A stretch of 64,000 nt of DNA from the NCBI GenBank assembly GCA_035048495.1, contig JASUTR010000084.1, positions 186,001 through 250,000 on the forward strand. The letters are read 5' to 3'. The notes beneath the pieces were generated by a model, which did not search any database, had not been told where the DNA came from, and was given only the letters and a program-made list of their open reading frames with translations. The translations under genes and the position numbers were made by a program. The stretch comes from Euptelea pleiosperma (Eukaryota; Streptophyta; Magnoliopsida; Ranunculales; Eupteleaceae). Shown here piece after piece: positions 28,101 through 39,296 of this stretch (position 1 is its first letter; each line of letters starts with the position of its first letter).

Positions 28101-29207
28101 CGAAACAAGTTAGCTCCAACCGTGCGTCAACGTCTCAAATTGGACTCAGTTTGTATGTTACATTCCGAAGCCTATAACTTGTGGCTTTTTTGCAACCGAA
28201 CCTCGTAATTAGACTCGAATTCTTTCATTACTATTGTTTCAACACATTTGAAGTGTTGGAACAAGATTCGGGACAGTCGACACAAGTTAGCTCCATCCGT
28301 GCGTCAACGTCTCAAATTGGACTCAGTTTGTGTGTTACATTCCGAAGCCTATAACTTGTGACTTTTTCGCAACCGGACCTCGTAATTAGACTCGAATTCT
28401 TCCATTACAATTGTTTCAATACATTTGAAGTGTTGGAACAAGATTTATGATTGTCGAAACAAGTTAGCTCCATCTGTGTGTCAACGTCTAAAATTGGACT
28501 CAGTTTGTGTGTTACATTCCGAAGCCTATAACTTGTGACTTTTTCGCGACCGGACCTCGTAATTGGACTCAAACTCTTCCACTACTATTGTTTCAACACA
28601 TTTGATGTGTTGGAACAAGATTTATGACTGTCGAAAAAAGTTAGCTCCATCCGTGCGTCAACGTCTCAAATTGGACTCAGTTTGTCTGTTACATTCCAAA
28701 GCCTATAACTTGCGACTTTTTCGCAATCGAACCTCGTAATTCGACTCGAATTCTTCCATTACTATTATTTCAACACATTTGAAGTGTTGGAATAAGATTC
28801 GGGACAGTCGAAACAAGTTAGCTCCAACCGTGCGTCAACGTCTCAAATTGGACTCAGTTTGTATGTTACATTCCGAAGCCTATAACTTGTGGCTTTTTTG
28901 CAACCGAACCTCGTAATTAGACTCGAATTCTTTCATTACTATTGTTTCAACACATTTGAAGTGTTGGAACAAGATTCGGGACAGTCGACACAAGTTAGCT
29001 CCATCCGTGCGTGAACATCTCAAATTGGACTCAGTTTGTGTGTTACATTCCGAAGCCTTTAACTTGTGACTTTTTCGCAATCAGACCTCGTAATTGGACT
29101 CAAACTCTTGCATTATTATTGTTTCTACACATTTGAAGTATTGAAACAAGATTCGGGATAGGCGAAACAAGTTAGCTCCATCCGTGCGTCAACGTCTCAA
29201 ATTGGAC
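19119..29207. repeat. Rearranged satellite interval (57 monomers)
   Basis: Lies between two HOR-start monomers at 19119 and 29208, a spacing of 10089 bp or exactly 57 monomers. It mixes HOR segments in new order. The paired rare variants cgttcgtcaacg and gttggcacaag occur near 19449/19581 and again near 23342/23474, 22 monomers apart. The run ttagttccatctgtgtgtc to gttggaacgagattt occurs twice (from about 19792 and from about 25281). One monomer near 21357 has lost bases (gttggaaaagattt). No gene or foreign insert is present. Confidence 0.85.
27598..29013. repeat. Tandem duplication of a four-monomer block (2 x 708 bp)
   Basis: The cttgtggctttttt monomer occurs at 28172 and again at 28880, exactly 708 bp (4 x 177) apart, and the preceding monomers match in order. 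The copies run from about 27598 to 28305 and 28306 to 29013. They differ by a handful of bases, for example gactgtcg versus gattgtcg near 27738/28446, and ttttttgcaacc versus tttttcgcaacc near 27655/28363. The unit equals one i-ii-iii-iv cycle. Breakpoints are uncertain within identical sequence. Confidence 0.85.
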
Positions 29208-30107
29208 TCAGTTTGTGTGTTACATTCCGAAGCCTATAACTTGTGACTTTTTCGCAACCGAACCTCGTAATTAGACTCGAATTCTACCATTACTATTGTT
29301 TCAACACATTTGAAGTGTTGGAACAAGATTTGGGACAGTCGAAACAAGTTAGCTCCATCCGTACGTGAACGTCTCAAATTGGACTCAGTTTGTGTGTTAC
29401 ATTCCGAAGCCTATAACTTGAGACTTTTTCGCAACCGGACCTCGTAATTGGACTCAAACTCTTCCATTACTATTGTTTCAACACATTTGAAGTGTTGGAA
29501 CAAGATTCGTGACAGTCGACACAAGTTAGCTCCATCCGTGCGTCAACGTCTCAAATTGGACTCAGTTTGTGTGTTACATTCCGAAGCCTATAACTTGTGA
29601 CTTTTTCGCAACCGAACCTCGTAATTAGACTCGAATTCTACCATTACTATTGTTTCAACACATTTGAAGTGTTGGAACAAGATTTGGGACAGTCGAAACA
29701 AGTTAGCTCCATCCGTACGTGAACGTCTCAAATTGGACTCAGTTTGTGTGTTACATTCCGAAGCCTATAACTTGAGACTTTTTCGCAACCGGACCTCGTA
29801 ATTGGACTCAAACTCTTCCATTACTATTGTTTCAACACATTTGAAGTGTTGGAACAAGATTCGTGACAGTCGACACAAGTTAGCTCCATCCGTGCGTCAA
29901 CGTCTCAAATTGGACTCAGTTTGTGTGTTACATTCCGAAGCCTATAACTTGTGACTTTTTCGCAACCGGACCCCGTAATTGGACTCAAAGTCTTCCATTA
30001 CTATTGTTGCAACACATTTGAAGTGTTGAAACAAGATTCGTGACAGTCAAAACAAGTTAGCTCCATCCGTGCGTCAACGTCTCAAATTGGACTCAGTTTG
30101 TGTGTTA
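29208..30107. repeat. HOR-start monomers and transition
   Basis: About five monomers that restart the HOR order. The ctaccatt and gagactttttcg pair is present twice (from 29208 and from about 29562), as at the start of H1-H3, then a type i monomer leads into the 18-mer duplication. The second ctaccatt unit ends in cgtctcaaattgg where H1-H3 have cgtctcaatttgg. Confidence 0.8.
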
Positions 30108-33100
30108 CATTCCGAAGCCTATAACTTGTGACTTTTTCGCAACCGGACCTCGTAATTAGACTCGAATTCTTCCATTACAATTGTTTCAATACATTTGAAG
30201 TGTTGGAACAAGATTTATGACTGTCGAAACAAGTTAGCTCCATCTGTGTGTCAACGTCTCAAATTTGACTCAGTTTGTGTGTTACATTCCGAAGCCTATA
30301 ACTTGTGACTTTTTTGCGAACGGACCTCGTAATTGGACTCAAACTCTTCCATTACTATTGTTTCAACACATTTGAAGTGATGGAACAAGATTTATGACTG
30401 TCGAAACAAGTTAGCTCCATCCGTGCGTCAACGTCTCAAATTGGACTCAGTTTGTGTGTTACATTCCGAAGCCTATAACTCATGACTTTTTCGCAATCGG
30501 ACCTCGTAATTGGACTCAAACTCTTCCATTATTATTGTTTCAACACATTTGAAGTATTGGAACAAGATTCGGGATAGGCGAAACAAGTTAGCTCCATCCG
30601 TGCGTCAATGTCTCAAATTGGACTCAGTTTGTGTGTTACATTCCGAAGCTTATAACTTGTGACTTTTTCGCAACCGGACCTTGTAATTGGAGTCAAAGTC
30701 TTCCATTACTATTGTTGCAACACATTTGAAGTGTTGAAACAAGATTCGTGATAGTCAAAACAAGTTAGCTCCATCCATGTGTCAACGTCTCAAATTGGAC
30801 TCAGTTTGTGTGTTACATTCCGAAGCCTATAACTTGTGACTTTTTCGCAACCGGACCTCGTAATTAGACTCGAATTCTTCCATTACAATTGTTTCAACAT
30901 ATTTGAAGTGTTGGAACAAGATTTATGACTGTCGAAACAAGTTAGCTCCATCCGTGCGTCAACGTCTGAAATTGGACTCAGTTTGTGTGTTACATTCCGA
31001 AGCCTATAACTTGTGACTTTTTCCCAATCGAATCCTCGTAATTGGACTCAAACTCTTCCATTATTATTGTTTCAACACAGTTGAAGTATTGGAACAAGAT
31101 TCGGGATAGGGGAAACAAGTTAGCTCCATCCGTGCGTCAACGTCTCAAATTGGACTCAGTTTGTGTGTTACATTCCGAAGGCTATAACTTGTGACTTTTT
31201 CATAACCGGACCTCGTAATTGGACTCAAAGTCTTCCATTACTATTGTTGCAACACATTTGAAGTGTTGAAACAAGATTCGTGACAGTCAAAACAAGTTAG
31301 CTCCATCCGTGCGTCAACGTCTCAAATTGGACTCAGTTTGTGTGTTACATTCCGAAGCCTATAACTTGTGACTTTTTCGCAACCGGACCTCGTAATTAGA
31401 CTCGAATTCTTCCATTACAATTGTTTCAACACATTTGAAGTGTTGGAACAAGATTTATGACTGTCGAAACAAGTTAGCTCCATCTGTGTGTCAACGTCTC
31501 AAATTGGACTCAGTTTGTGAGTTACATTCCGAAGCCTATAACTTGTGACTTTTTTGCGACCGGACCTCGTAATTGGACTCAAACTCTTCCATTACTATTG
31601 TTTCAACACATTTGAAGTATTGGAACAAGATTCAGGATAGGCGAAACAAGTTAGCTCCATCCGTGCGTCAACGTCTCAAATTGGACTCAGTTTGTGTGTT
31701 ACATTCCGAAGCCTATAACTTGTGACTTTTTCGCAATCGGACCTCGTAATTGGACTCAAACACTTCCATTATTATTGTTTCAACACATTTGAAGTATTGG
31801 AACAAGATTCAGGATAGGCGAAACAAGTTAGCTCCATCCGTGCGTCAACGTCTCAAATTGGACTCAGTTTGTGTGTTACATTCCGAAGCCTATAACTTGT
31901 GACTTTTTCGCAACCGGACCTCGTAATTGGACTCAAAGTCTTCCATTACTATTGTTCCAACACATTTGAAGTGTTGAAACAAGATTCGTGACAGTCAAAA
32001 CAAGTTAGCTCCATCCATGCGTCAACGTCTCAAATTGGACTCAGTTTGTGTGTTGCATTCCGAAGCCTATAACTTGTGACTTTTTCGCAACCGGACCTCG
32101 TAATTAGACTCGAATTCTTCCATTACAATTGTTTCAACACATTTGAAGTGTTGGAACGAGATTTATGACTGTCGAAACAAGTTAGCTCCATCCGTGCGTC
32201 AACGTCTCAAATTGGACTCAGTTTGTGTGTTACATTCCGAAGCCTATAACTTGTGACTTTTTCGCAACCGGACCTCGTAATTGGACTCAAAGTCTTCCAT
32301 TACTATTGTTGCAACACATTTGAAGTGTTGAAACAAGATTCGTGACAGTCAAAACAAGTTAGCTCCATCCGTGCGTCAACGTCTCAAATTGGACTCAGTT
32401 TGTGTGTTACATTCCGAAGCCTATAACTTGTGACTTTTTCGCAACCGGATCTCGTAATTAGACTCGAATTCTTCCATTACAATTGTTTCAACACATTTGA
32501 AGTGTTGGAACAAGATTTATGACTGTCGAAACAAGTTAGCTCCATCTGTGGGTCAACGTCTCAAATTGGACTCAGTTTGTGTGTTACATTCCGAAGCCTA
32601 TAACTTGTGCCTTTTTTTCGACCGGACCTCGTAATTGGACTCAAACTCTTCCATTACTATTGTTTCAACACATTTGAAGTGTTGGGACAAGATTTATGAC
32701 TGTCGAAACTAGCTAGCTCCATCCGTGCGTCAACTTCTCAAATTGGACACAGTTTGTCTGTTACTTTCCGAAGCCTATAACTTGTGACTTTTTCGCAATC
32801 GGACCTCGTAATTGGACTCAAACTCTTCCATTATTATTGTTTCAACACATTTGAAGTATTGGAACAAGATTCGGGATAGGCGAAACAAGTTAGCTCCATC
32901 CGTGCGTCAACGTCTCAAATTGGACTCAGTTTGTGTGTTACATTCCGAAGCTTATAACTTGTGACTTTTTCGCAACCGGACCTCGTAATTGGAGTCAAAG
33001 TCTTCCATTACTATTGTTGCAACACATTTGAAGTGTTGAAACAAGATTCGCGACAGTCAAAATAAGTTAGCTCCATCCGTGTGTCAACGTCTCAAATTGG

Positions 33101-33294
33101 ACTCAGTTTGTGTGTTACATTCCGAAGCCTATAACTTGTGACTTTTTCGCAACCGGACCTCGTAATTAGACTCGAATTCTTCCATTACAATTGTTTGAAC
33201 ACATTTGAAGTGTTGGAACAAGATTTATGACTGTCGAAACAAGTTAGCTCCATCTGTGTGTCAACGTCTCAAATTGGACTCAGTTTGTGAGTTA
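30108..33294. repeat. 18-monomer tandem duplication, copy 1
   Basis: Rare variants in this block recur 3187 bp downstream, which is 18 monomers plus 1 bp. Examples are aactcatgac at 30479 and 33666, tgatggaacaag, cacagttgaag, cttgtgccttttttt and gatagggg. The block contains the tttttcccaatcgaatcc and gataggggaaac monomers that appear later, out of context, at 57796. The left breakpoint falls close to 30108, where upstream sequences stop matching. Confidence 0.9.
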
Positions 33295-36200
33295 CATTCC
33301 GAAGCCTATAACTTGTGACTTTTTCGCAACCGGACCTCGTAATTAGACTCGAATTCTTCCATTACAATTGTTTCAATACATTTGAAGTGTTGGAACAAGA
33401 TTTATGACTGTCGAAACAAGTTAGCTCCATCTGTGTGTCAACGTCTCAAATTTGACTCAGTTTGTGTGTTACATTCCGAAGCCTATAACTTGTGACTTTT
33501 TTGCGAACGGACCTCGTAATTGGACTCAAACTCTTCCATTACTATTGTTTCAACACATTTGAAGTGATGGAACAAGATTTATGACTGTCGAAACAAGTTA
33601 GCTCCATCCGTGCGTCAACGTCTCAAATTGGACTCAGTTTGTGTGTTACATTCCGAAGCCTATAACTCATGACTTTTTCGCAATCGGACCTCGTAATTGG
33701 ACTCAAACTCTTCCATTATTATTGTTTCAACACATTTGAAGTATTGGAACAAGATTCGGGATAGGCGAAACAAGTTAGCTCCATCCGTGCGTCAATGTCT
33801 CAAATTGGACTCAGTTTGTGTGTTACATTCCGAAGCTTATAACTTGTGACTTTTTCGCAACCGGACCTTGTAATTGGAGTCAAAGTCTTCCATTACTATT
33901 GTTGCAACACATTTGAAGTGTTGAAACAAGATTCGTGATAGTCAAAACAAGTTAGCTCCATCCATGTGTCAACGTCTCAAATTGGACTCAGTTTGTGTGT
34001 TACATTCCGAAGCCTATAACTTGTGACTTTTTCGCAACCGGACCTCGTAATTAGACTCGAATTCTTCCATTACAATTGTTTCAACATATTTGAAGTGTTG
34101 GAACAAGATTTATGACTGTGGAAACAAGTTAGCTCCATCCGTGCGTCAACGTCTGAAATTGGACTCAGTTTGTGTGTTACATTCCGAAGCCTATAACTTG
34201 TGACTTTTTCCCAATCGAATCCTCGTAATTGGACTCAAACTCTTCCATTATTATTGTTTCAACACAGTTGAAGTATTGGAACAAGATTCGGGATAGGGGA
34301 AACAAGTTATCTCCATCCGTGCGTCAACGTCTCAAATTGGACTCAGTTTGTGTGTTACATTCCGAAGGCTATAACTTGTGACTTTTTCATAACCGGACCT
34401 CGTAATTGGACTCAAAGTCTTCCATTACTATTGTTGCAACACATTTGAAGTGTTGAAACAAGATTCGTGACAGTCAAAACAAGTTAGCTCCATCCGTGCG
34501 TCAACGTCTCAAATTGGACTCAGTTTGTGTGTTACATTCCGAAGCCTATAACTTGTGACTTTTTCGCAACCGGACCTCGTAATTAGACTCGAATTCTTCC
34601 ATTACAATTGTTTCAACACATTTGAAGTGTTGGAACAAGATTTATGACTGTCGAAACAAGTTAGCTCCATCTGTGTGTCAACGTCTCAAATTGGACTCAG
34701 TTTGTGAGTTACATTCCGAAGCCTATAACTTGTGACTTTTTTGCGACCGGACCTCGTAATTGGACTCAAACTCTTCCATTACTATTGTTTCAACACATTT
34801 GAAGTATTGGAACAAGATTCAGGATAGGCGAAACAAGTTAGCTCCATCCGTGCGTCAACGTCTCAAATTGGACTCAGTTTGTGTGTTACATTCCGAAGCC
34901 TATAACTTGTGACTTTTTCGCAATCGGACCTCGTAATTGGACTCAAACACTTCCATTATTATTGTTTCAACACATTTGAAGTATTGGAACAAGATTCAGG
35001 ATAGGCGAAACAAGTTAGCTCCATCCGTGCGTCAACGTCTCAAATTGGACTCAGTTTGTGTGTTACATTCCGAAGCCTATAACTTGTGACTTTTTCGCAA
35101 CCGGACCTCGTAATTGGACTCAAAGTCTTCCATTACTATTGTTCCAACACATTTGAAGTGTTGAAACAAGATTCGTGACAGTCAAAACAAGTTAGCTCCA
35201 TCCATGCGTCAACGTCTCAAATTGGACTCAGTTTGTGTGTTGCATTCCGAAGCCTATAACTTGTGACTTTTTCGCAACCGGACCTCGTAATTAGACTCGA
35301 ATTCTTCCATTACAATTGTTTCAACACATTTGAAGTGTTGGAACGAGATTTATGACTGTCGAAACAAGTTAGCTCCATCCGTGCGTCAACGTCTCAAATT
35401 GGACTCAGTTTGTGTGTTACATTCCGAAGCCTATAACTTGTGACTTTTTCGCAACCGGACCTCGTAATTGGACTCAAAGTCTTCCATTACTATTGTTGCA
35501 ACACATTTGAAGTGTTGAAACAAGATTCGTGACAGTCAAAACAAGTTAGCTCCATCCGTGCGTCAACGTCTCAAATTGGACTCAGTTTGTGTGTTACATT
35601 CCGAAGCCTATAACTTGTGACTTTTTCGCAACCGGATCTCGTAATTAGACTCGAATTCTTCCATTACAATTGTTTCAACACATTTGAAGTGTTGGAACAA
35701 GATTTATGACTGTCGAAACAAGTTAGCTCCATCTGTGGGTCAACGTCTCAAATTGGACTCAGTTTGTGTGTTACATTCCGAAGCCTATAACTTGTGCCTT
35801 TTTTTCGACCGGACCTCGTAATTGGACTCAAACTCTTCCATTACTATTGTTTCAACACATTTGAAGTGTTGGGACAAGATTTATGACTGTCGAAACTAGC
35901 TAGCTCCATCCGTGCGTCAACTTCTCAAATTGGACACAGTTTGTCTGTTACTTTCCGAAGCCTATAACTTCTGACTTTTTCGCAATCGGACCTCGTAATT
36001 GGACTCAAACTCTTCCATTATTATTGTTTCAACACATTTGAAGTATTGGGACAAGATTCGGGATAGGCGAAACAAGTTAGCTCCATCCGTGCGTCAACGT
36101 CTCAAATTGGACTCAGTTTGTGTGTTACATTCCGAAGCTTATAACTTGTGACTTTTTCGCAACCGGACCTCGTAATTGGAGTCAAAGTCTTCCATTACTA

Positions 36201-36481
36201 TTGTTGCAACACATTTGAAGTGTTGAAACAAGATTCGTGACAGTCAAAATAAGTTAGCTCCATCCGTGTGTCAACGTCTCAAATTGGACTCAGTTTGTGT
36301 GTTACATTCCGAAGCCTATAACTTGTGACTTTTTCGCAACCGGACCTCGTAATTAGACTCGAATTCTTCCATTACAATTGTTTGAACACATTTGAAGTGT
36401 TGGAACAAGATTTATGACTGTCGAAACAAGTTAGCTCCATCTGTGTGTCAACGTCTCAAATTGGACTCAGTTTGTGAGTTA
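33295..36481. repeat. 18-monomer tandem duplication, copy 2
   Basis: Second copy of the preceding block. I found only a few differences between the copies by eye: gactgtggaaac near 34117 versus gactgtcgaaac, gttatctcc near 34306 versus gttagctcc, aacttctgac near 35966 versus aacttgtgac, attgggacaag near 36043 versus attggaacaag, and gattcgtgac versus gattcgcgac near 33049. That indicates a very recent duplication. Confidence 0.9.
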
Positions 36482-37176
36482 CATTCCGAAGCCTATAACT
36501 TGTGACTTTTTTGCGACCGGACCTCGTAATTGGATTCAAACTCTTCCATTACTATTGTTTCAACACATTTGAAGTGTTGGGACAAGATTTATTACTGTCG
36601 AAACAAGCTAGCTCCATCCGTGCGTCAACTTCTCAAATTGGACACAGTTTGTCTATTACTTTCCGAAGCCTATAACTTGTGACTTTTTCGCAATCGGACC
36701 TAGTAATTGGACTCAAACTCTTCCATTATTATTGTTTCAACACATTTGTAGTATTGGAACAAGATTCGGGATAGGCAAAACAAGTTAGCTCCATCCGTGC
36801 GTCAACGCCTCAAATTGGACTCAGTTTGTGTGTTACATTCCGAAGCCTATAACTTGTGACTTTTTCGCAACCGGACCTCGTAATTAGACTCGAATTCTTC
36901 GATTACAATTGTTTCAACACATTTGAAGTGTTGGAACAAGATTTATGACTGTCGAAACAAGTTAGCTCCATCTGTGTGTCAACGTCTCAAATTGGACTCA
37001 GTTTGTGAGTTACATTCCGAAGCCTATAACTTGTGACTTTTTTGCGACCGGACCTCGTAATTGGACTCAAACTCTTCCATTACTATTGTTTCAAGACATT
37101 TGAAGTGTTGGGACAAGATTTATTACTGTCGAAACAAGCTAGCTCCATCCGTGCGTCAACTTCTCAAATTGGACAC
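36482..37176. repeat. Satellite monomers left of the solo LTR
   Basis: About four monomers with private variants: cctagtaattgg, catttgtagtattgg, caacgcctcaa, cttcgattac and tttcaagacattt. The same set recurs at about 53740-54390 and part of it at 63715-64000, so these are dispersed copies of one block. The last monomer is cut by the solo LTR insertion. Confidence 0.85.
37172..37176. repeat. Target-site duplication, left copy (gacac), element 1
   Basis: gacac directly precedes the LTR start TGAAAG and recurs at 39292-39296 directly after the LTR end ATATCA. Removing the LTR and one copy restores an in-phase satellite monomer reading aaattggacacagtttgtc. Confidence 0.93.
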
Positions 37177-38070
37177 TGAAAGTAGGATTTTTTCGCGTCG
37201 TTGGTTACGGAAACCCTAAGTCCAACAAGATTTGTAATTTTGATTCAATTTTATCCTGCAAAATTCAGATATTCTAGCATACGGATTCGTGTCGGATGTC
37301 GATCCACACTCGGGGTAAGTTGCGCAAACAAGAACATAAAATGATGGGTTTTTTGCCACAGAATTTGCTAAAAAGAATGATGGAAGGATGAGAATGGTGA
37401 TTAAGGGATCGGATTTAAAACATGTTTAGTGATTTTAGAGAAAGAAATTGCCATAAGATTAAAAAGAATATAACTAACACAATGAAGTAATACTAGAATT
37501 TATTGAAATAATAACTTTCTTACAATATTCTCAATCAAAATTGCGAACTAAAAATAAAAAGAACTAAAAGGATTAAACTATAAAGCCGTAAAAACTAGAG
37601 AGAGAAAGAGAATAAGAGGAGAGAGAGTATGAATTTTTAGAGAGAGAGAGAGAAATTAGAGATAGAATAGGTAGAGAGAGAAATTTTACCCATGGGAAAC
37701 CTACCAATATTGAAGGTTGTGAAGATAGTAGTGGAGAGAACGATGCACAGCAGGCGGAATGGGTAGGGCAGCACCGTGGCAAGTCGCGGTAGGTGTCGCC
37801 GAGGTTGAAGATAATGGTCTTGGCCGTTGGGTGGAGCAGCAGGTGGTGCAGGGAGTAATGAAGGCGGACTGGTTGCAGCGGCAGGCGGTGTTTTCCGGCA
37901 GGTGGCGGTGTTGCTGTTTGCAACACCAGAACGGTGTGTGCAGCACCGTGAGTGGAGGTGGAGAAGATGTGGATTGATGGCTTGCAGGTCGGTGGAGAGG
38001 TGAGCAAGGGGCTGGTGGTGGTGTTTGGCGGCGGAACTAGTAGGTAGGAGGCGGTGGACGGTGCTGCGAG

Positions 38071-38095
38071 CCGGAGTTGCAGGCTGCAACTCCGG
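38071..38095. promoter_or_regulatory. LTR-internal 25-bp palindrome (ccggagttgca type)
   Basis: A near-perfect palindrome with half-site ccggagttgca on each side of a three-base centre. The same palindrome is in the other two LTRs (44067-44091 and 59979-60002), so it is a conserved LTR feature downstream of the TATA box in the element's own sense. Function is unknown; a transcription-factor dimer site or an RNA hairpin in the leader are both possible. Confidence 0.6.
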
Positions 38096-38244
38096 TAGAA
38101 GGCGTGACAAAGATGATGAAGAAGATGAAGGAAAGAAGAGAGAAAATGGGGCCAAAGAAGAGGGAATCCGTGCGGGATTGATAGGGGGAGAGAATGGAAG
38201 AGAAAGGGGGGGATTAGGGTTCGAACGAACCCCTATCCTTCTCC

Positions 38245-38252
38245 TTTTAAAG
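38245..38252 (-). promoter_or_regulatory. Weak TATA-like box of the solo LTR
   Basis: Minus-strand CTTTAAAA sits where the other two LTRs have the better match CTTTATAAG (44415-44423 and 60475-60483). It is next to the conserved palindrome at 38256-38281. The A-to-T pattern has degraded, so promoter activity is doubtful. Confidence 0.45.
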
Positions 38253-38255
38253 CTT

Positions 38256-38281
38256 CCCTATTTCCTTTAATGGAAATAGGG
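38256..38281. promoter_or_regulatory. 26-bp palindrome beside the LTR TATA box (one mismatch)
   Basis: Half-site ccctatttcc facing its reverse complement. The copies in LTR 2 (44427-44452) and LTR 3 (60487-60512) are perfect 26-bp palindromes; this one has a single central mismatch (ccttt against aatgg). In the element's own sense it lies just upstream of the TATA-like box, a position suited to a dimeric activator or repressor. Confidence 0.6.
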
Positions 38282-38366
38282 GATTTTTGAAAATAAAAAA
38301 TAAGAAAAATAATTTTTTTTTTTTTTTTTAAGTAAAAACCTACTTTTCTATGGGGAATCTCCCCAA

Positions 38367-38419
38367 TTAGTGGACCCCCATTTAATTAAAATTATTTTGA
38401 AATTCGCGGGGTCCACTAA
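38367..38419. repeat. 12-bp inverted repeat in U3 (ttagtggacccc arms)
   Basis: Perfect 12-bp arms, ttagtggacccc at 38367-38378 and its complement at 38408-38419, around an AT-rich loop. The same structure is at 44541-44595 and 60624-60678. In the 5-prime LTR fragment of element 2 one arm has a single change (48864-48875). Confidence 0.65.
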
Positions 38420-38581
38420 CTGGTCGGACAGCGGGTCGATGAAGATGGGCCCGGCTACTGGCCCATATGGATTGATGATGTCCATCGTCTCACAAGATGA
38501 TGTGACAGACAGTCTGATGGCGATCGGATGGATGGTGACTTGATTGGGACCCAGATTGGTAAATCAACGGATCTAGAGAAA

Positions 38582-38632
38582 TCCAACGGTCTGATTGAAG
38601 ATCCAACGGTCCGATTGAAGATCCAACGGTCA
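38582..38632 (-). promoter_or_regulatory. Three MSA-like (M-phase MYB) motifs in U3, 20-bp spacing
   Basis: tccaacggtct at 38582, tccaacggtcc at 38602 and tccaacggtca at 38622 form a 20-bp tandem repeat. The last fits the full plant MSA consensus YCYAACGGYYA, the binding site of three-repeat MYB factors that drive G2/M genes such as cyclin B. The first two match except at the final base. They lie about 330 bp upstream of the TATA-like box in the element's own sense. Regulation by MYB3R is inferred from the motif only. Confidence 0.5.
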
Positions 38633-38762
38633 GAAAGCTAAGGGAGATGAGATAGAGCCGATGGGTAGGAGTTCTGGGGTTAGGTCAGTAGATTCGAGGA
38701 CCGAGAGATGAAGAGAGAGAGAGAATAAGAAGAGATGAGAGAAAAAGTATCAAAAAAAATGG

Positions 38763-38839
38763 AAAAAAGCACTGGCGGAGGGTCTGGAACCCTGGTCTTC
38801 ACTGTGACCATCCTCACGCTTCTCCAGTAGAGTCGACCA
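38763..38839 (-). other. tRNA-like segment in U3
   Basis: Read on the minus strand the segment has a B-box-like GGGTTCCAGACCC that can fold as a T-arm (four-base stem, TTCCAGA loop), and ends in a run of T as a Pol III terminator would. I cannot build a convincing full cloverleaf or anticodon arm, so this is at best a decayed or mimic tRNA. It is conserved in all four LTR copies. Confidence 0.3.
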
Positions 38840-39291
38840 TCATTCTTTGCTGACTCATGTGGCTTTAAACGCTTTAGTCCGTCTCTTGGTCATTGGCTCT
38901 CCTACTTTCTTCGTTCTTTGGGCCGGCTTTTTGGTCCTCTTATTCAGCCCATATTTGGCCCATATCTTCTAGTCATAGCATGTGGGCTTGTTAAGCTTTG
39001 ATAATGGGCTTTCATGATCGATTTGGGCCCACAAGTCTCGAGAACCGTCCCATTGGGGTTTCCTGCGACAGAAGAAGCGCGTAATGAGACTTTATCAGAA
39101 CGGCTTAATATTTATACTTCCGAAAATGTGTTTAATGCATGCAAATATACCATTTCGTCCAGAAAAGTGTGTTCTACGCAACAGAAGAGACTCTTACGTA
39201 GAAAAGTAGGTAAATAGAGTATTTTACGTAGGAGAATGCAATAACGCTAAAAGGATAATTGCTTAAAATAAGCACTTTTGAGCGAATATCA

Positions 39292-39296
39292 GACAC
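39292..39296. repeat. Target-site duplication, right copy (gacac), element 1
   Basis: Second copy of the 5-bp duplication, starting the base after the LTR-terminal CA and running in phase into the satellite. Confidence 0.93.

Larger units (their letters stand above)
1..37176. repeat. 177-bp satellite array, block A (about 210 monomers)
   Basis: Uninterrupted head-to-tail satellite. The word tcagtttgt recurs at 1, 178, 355 and 532 and so on, giving a 177-bp period. Landmarks within each monomer, in order, are ttacattccgaagcc, ataacttgtgactttttcgc, a variable segment (ggactcaaa or agactcgaat), ttccattac, caacacatttgaagtgttg, gttagctccatc and gtctcaaattgga. Four recurrent monomer types can be told apart. 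Type i has actcaaagtc, gttgcaaca and gacagtcaaaac. Type ii has agactcgaattc, acaattg and atctgtgtgtc. Type iii has ttttttgcgacc, gttgggacaag and aacttctc. Type iv has gcaatcgg, attattattg, gaagtattgg and gggataggcg. They tend to follow one another i-ii-iii-iv. The monomer length, the array size and the invasion by Athila-like elements fit a plant centromeric or pericentromeric satellite; that role is inferred. No gene lies in the block. Confidence 0.97.
37177..39291 (-). mobile_element. Element 1: solo LTR of an Athila/Tat-like Ty3/gypsy element
   Basis: A 2115-bp LTR with canonical TG and CA ends (plus-strand TGAAAGTAGG to GCGAATATCA) and a 5-bp target duplication. Orientation is set by element 2, whose pol lies on the minus strand: the LTR runs 5-prime to 3-prime from 39291 to 37177. 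In its own sense it holds a roughly 1-kb U3, a poly(A) tract (T17 at 38313-38329 on the plus strand), a weak TATA-like box, a CT-rich stretch and a conserved U5 end CCTACTTTCA. No internal sequence is attached, so it is the product of LTR-LTR recombination. It is shorter than the LTRs at 42902-45443 and 58678-61548, mainly through shorter GA-rich, GAA and poly(T) tracts. Confidence 0.92.

Noticed and set aside
1..37176. Regular repeats considered as a CRISPR array
   Set aside because: The whole 177-bp unit is repeated with no unique spacers, and the context is a plant retroelement-rich satellite.
37573..38155. Overlapping minus-strand frames of 144 and 172 codons in the solo LTR
   Set aside because: Low-complexity S/P/L/H-rich frames in CT-rich LTR leader sequence, with several frames open at once and no domain.
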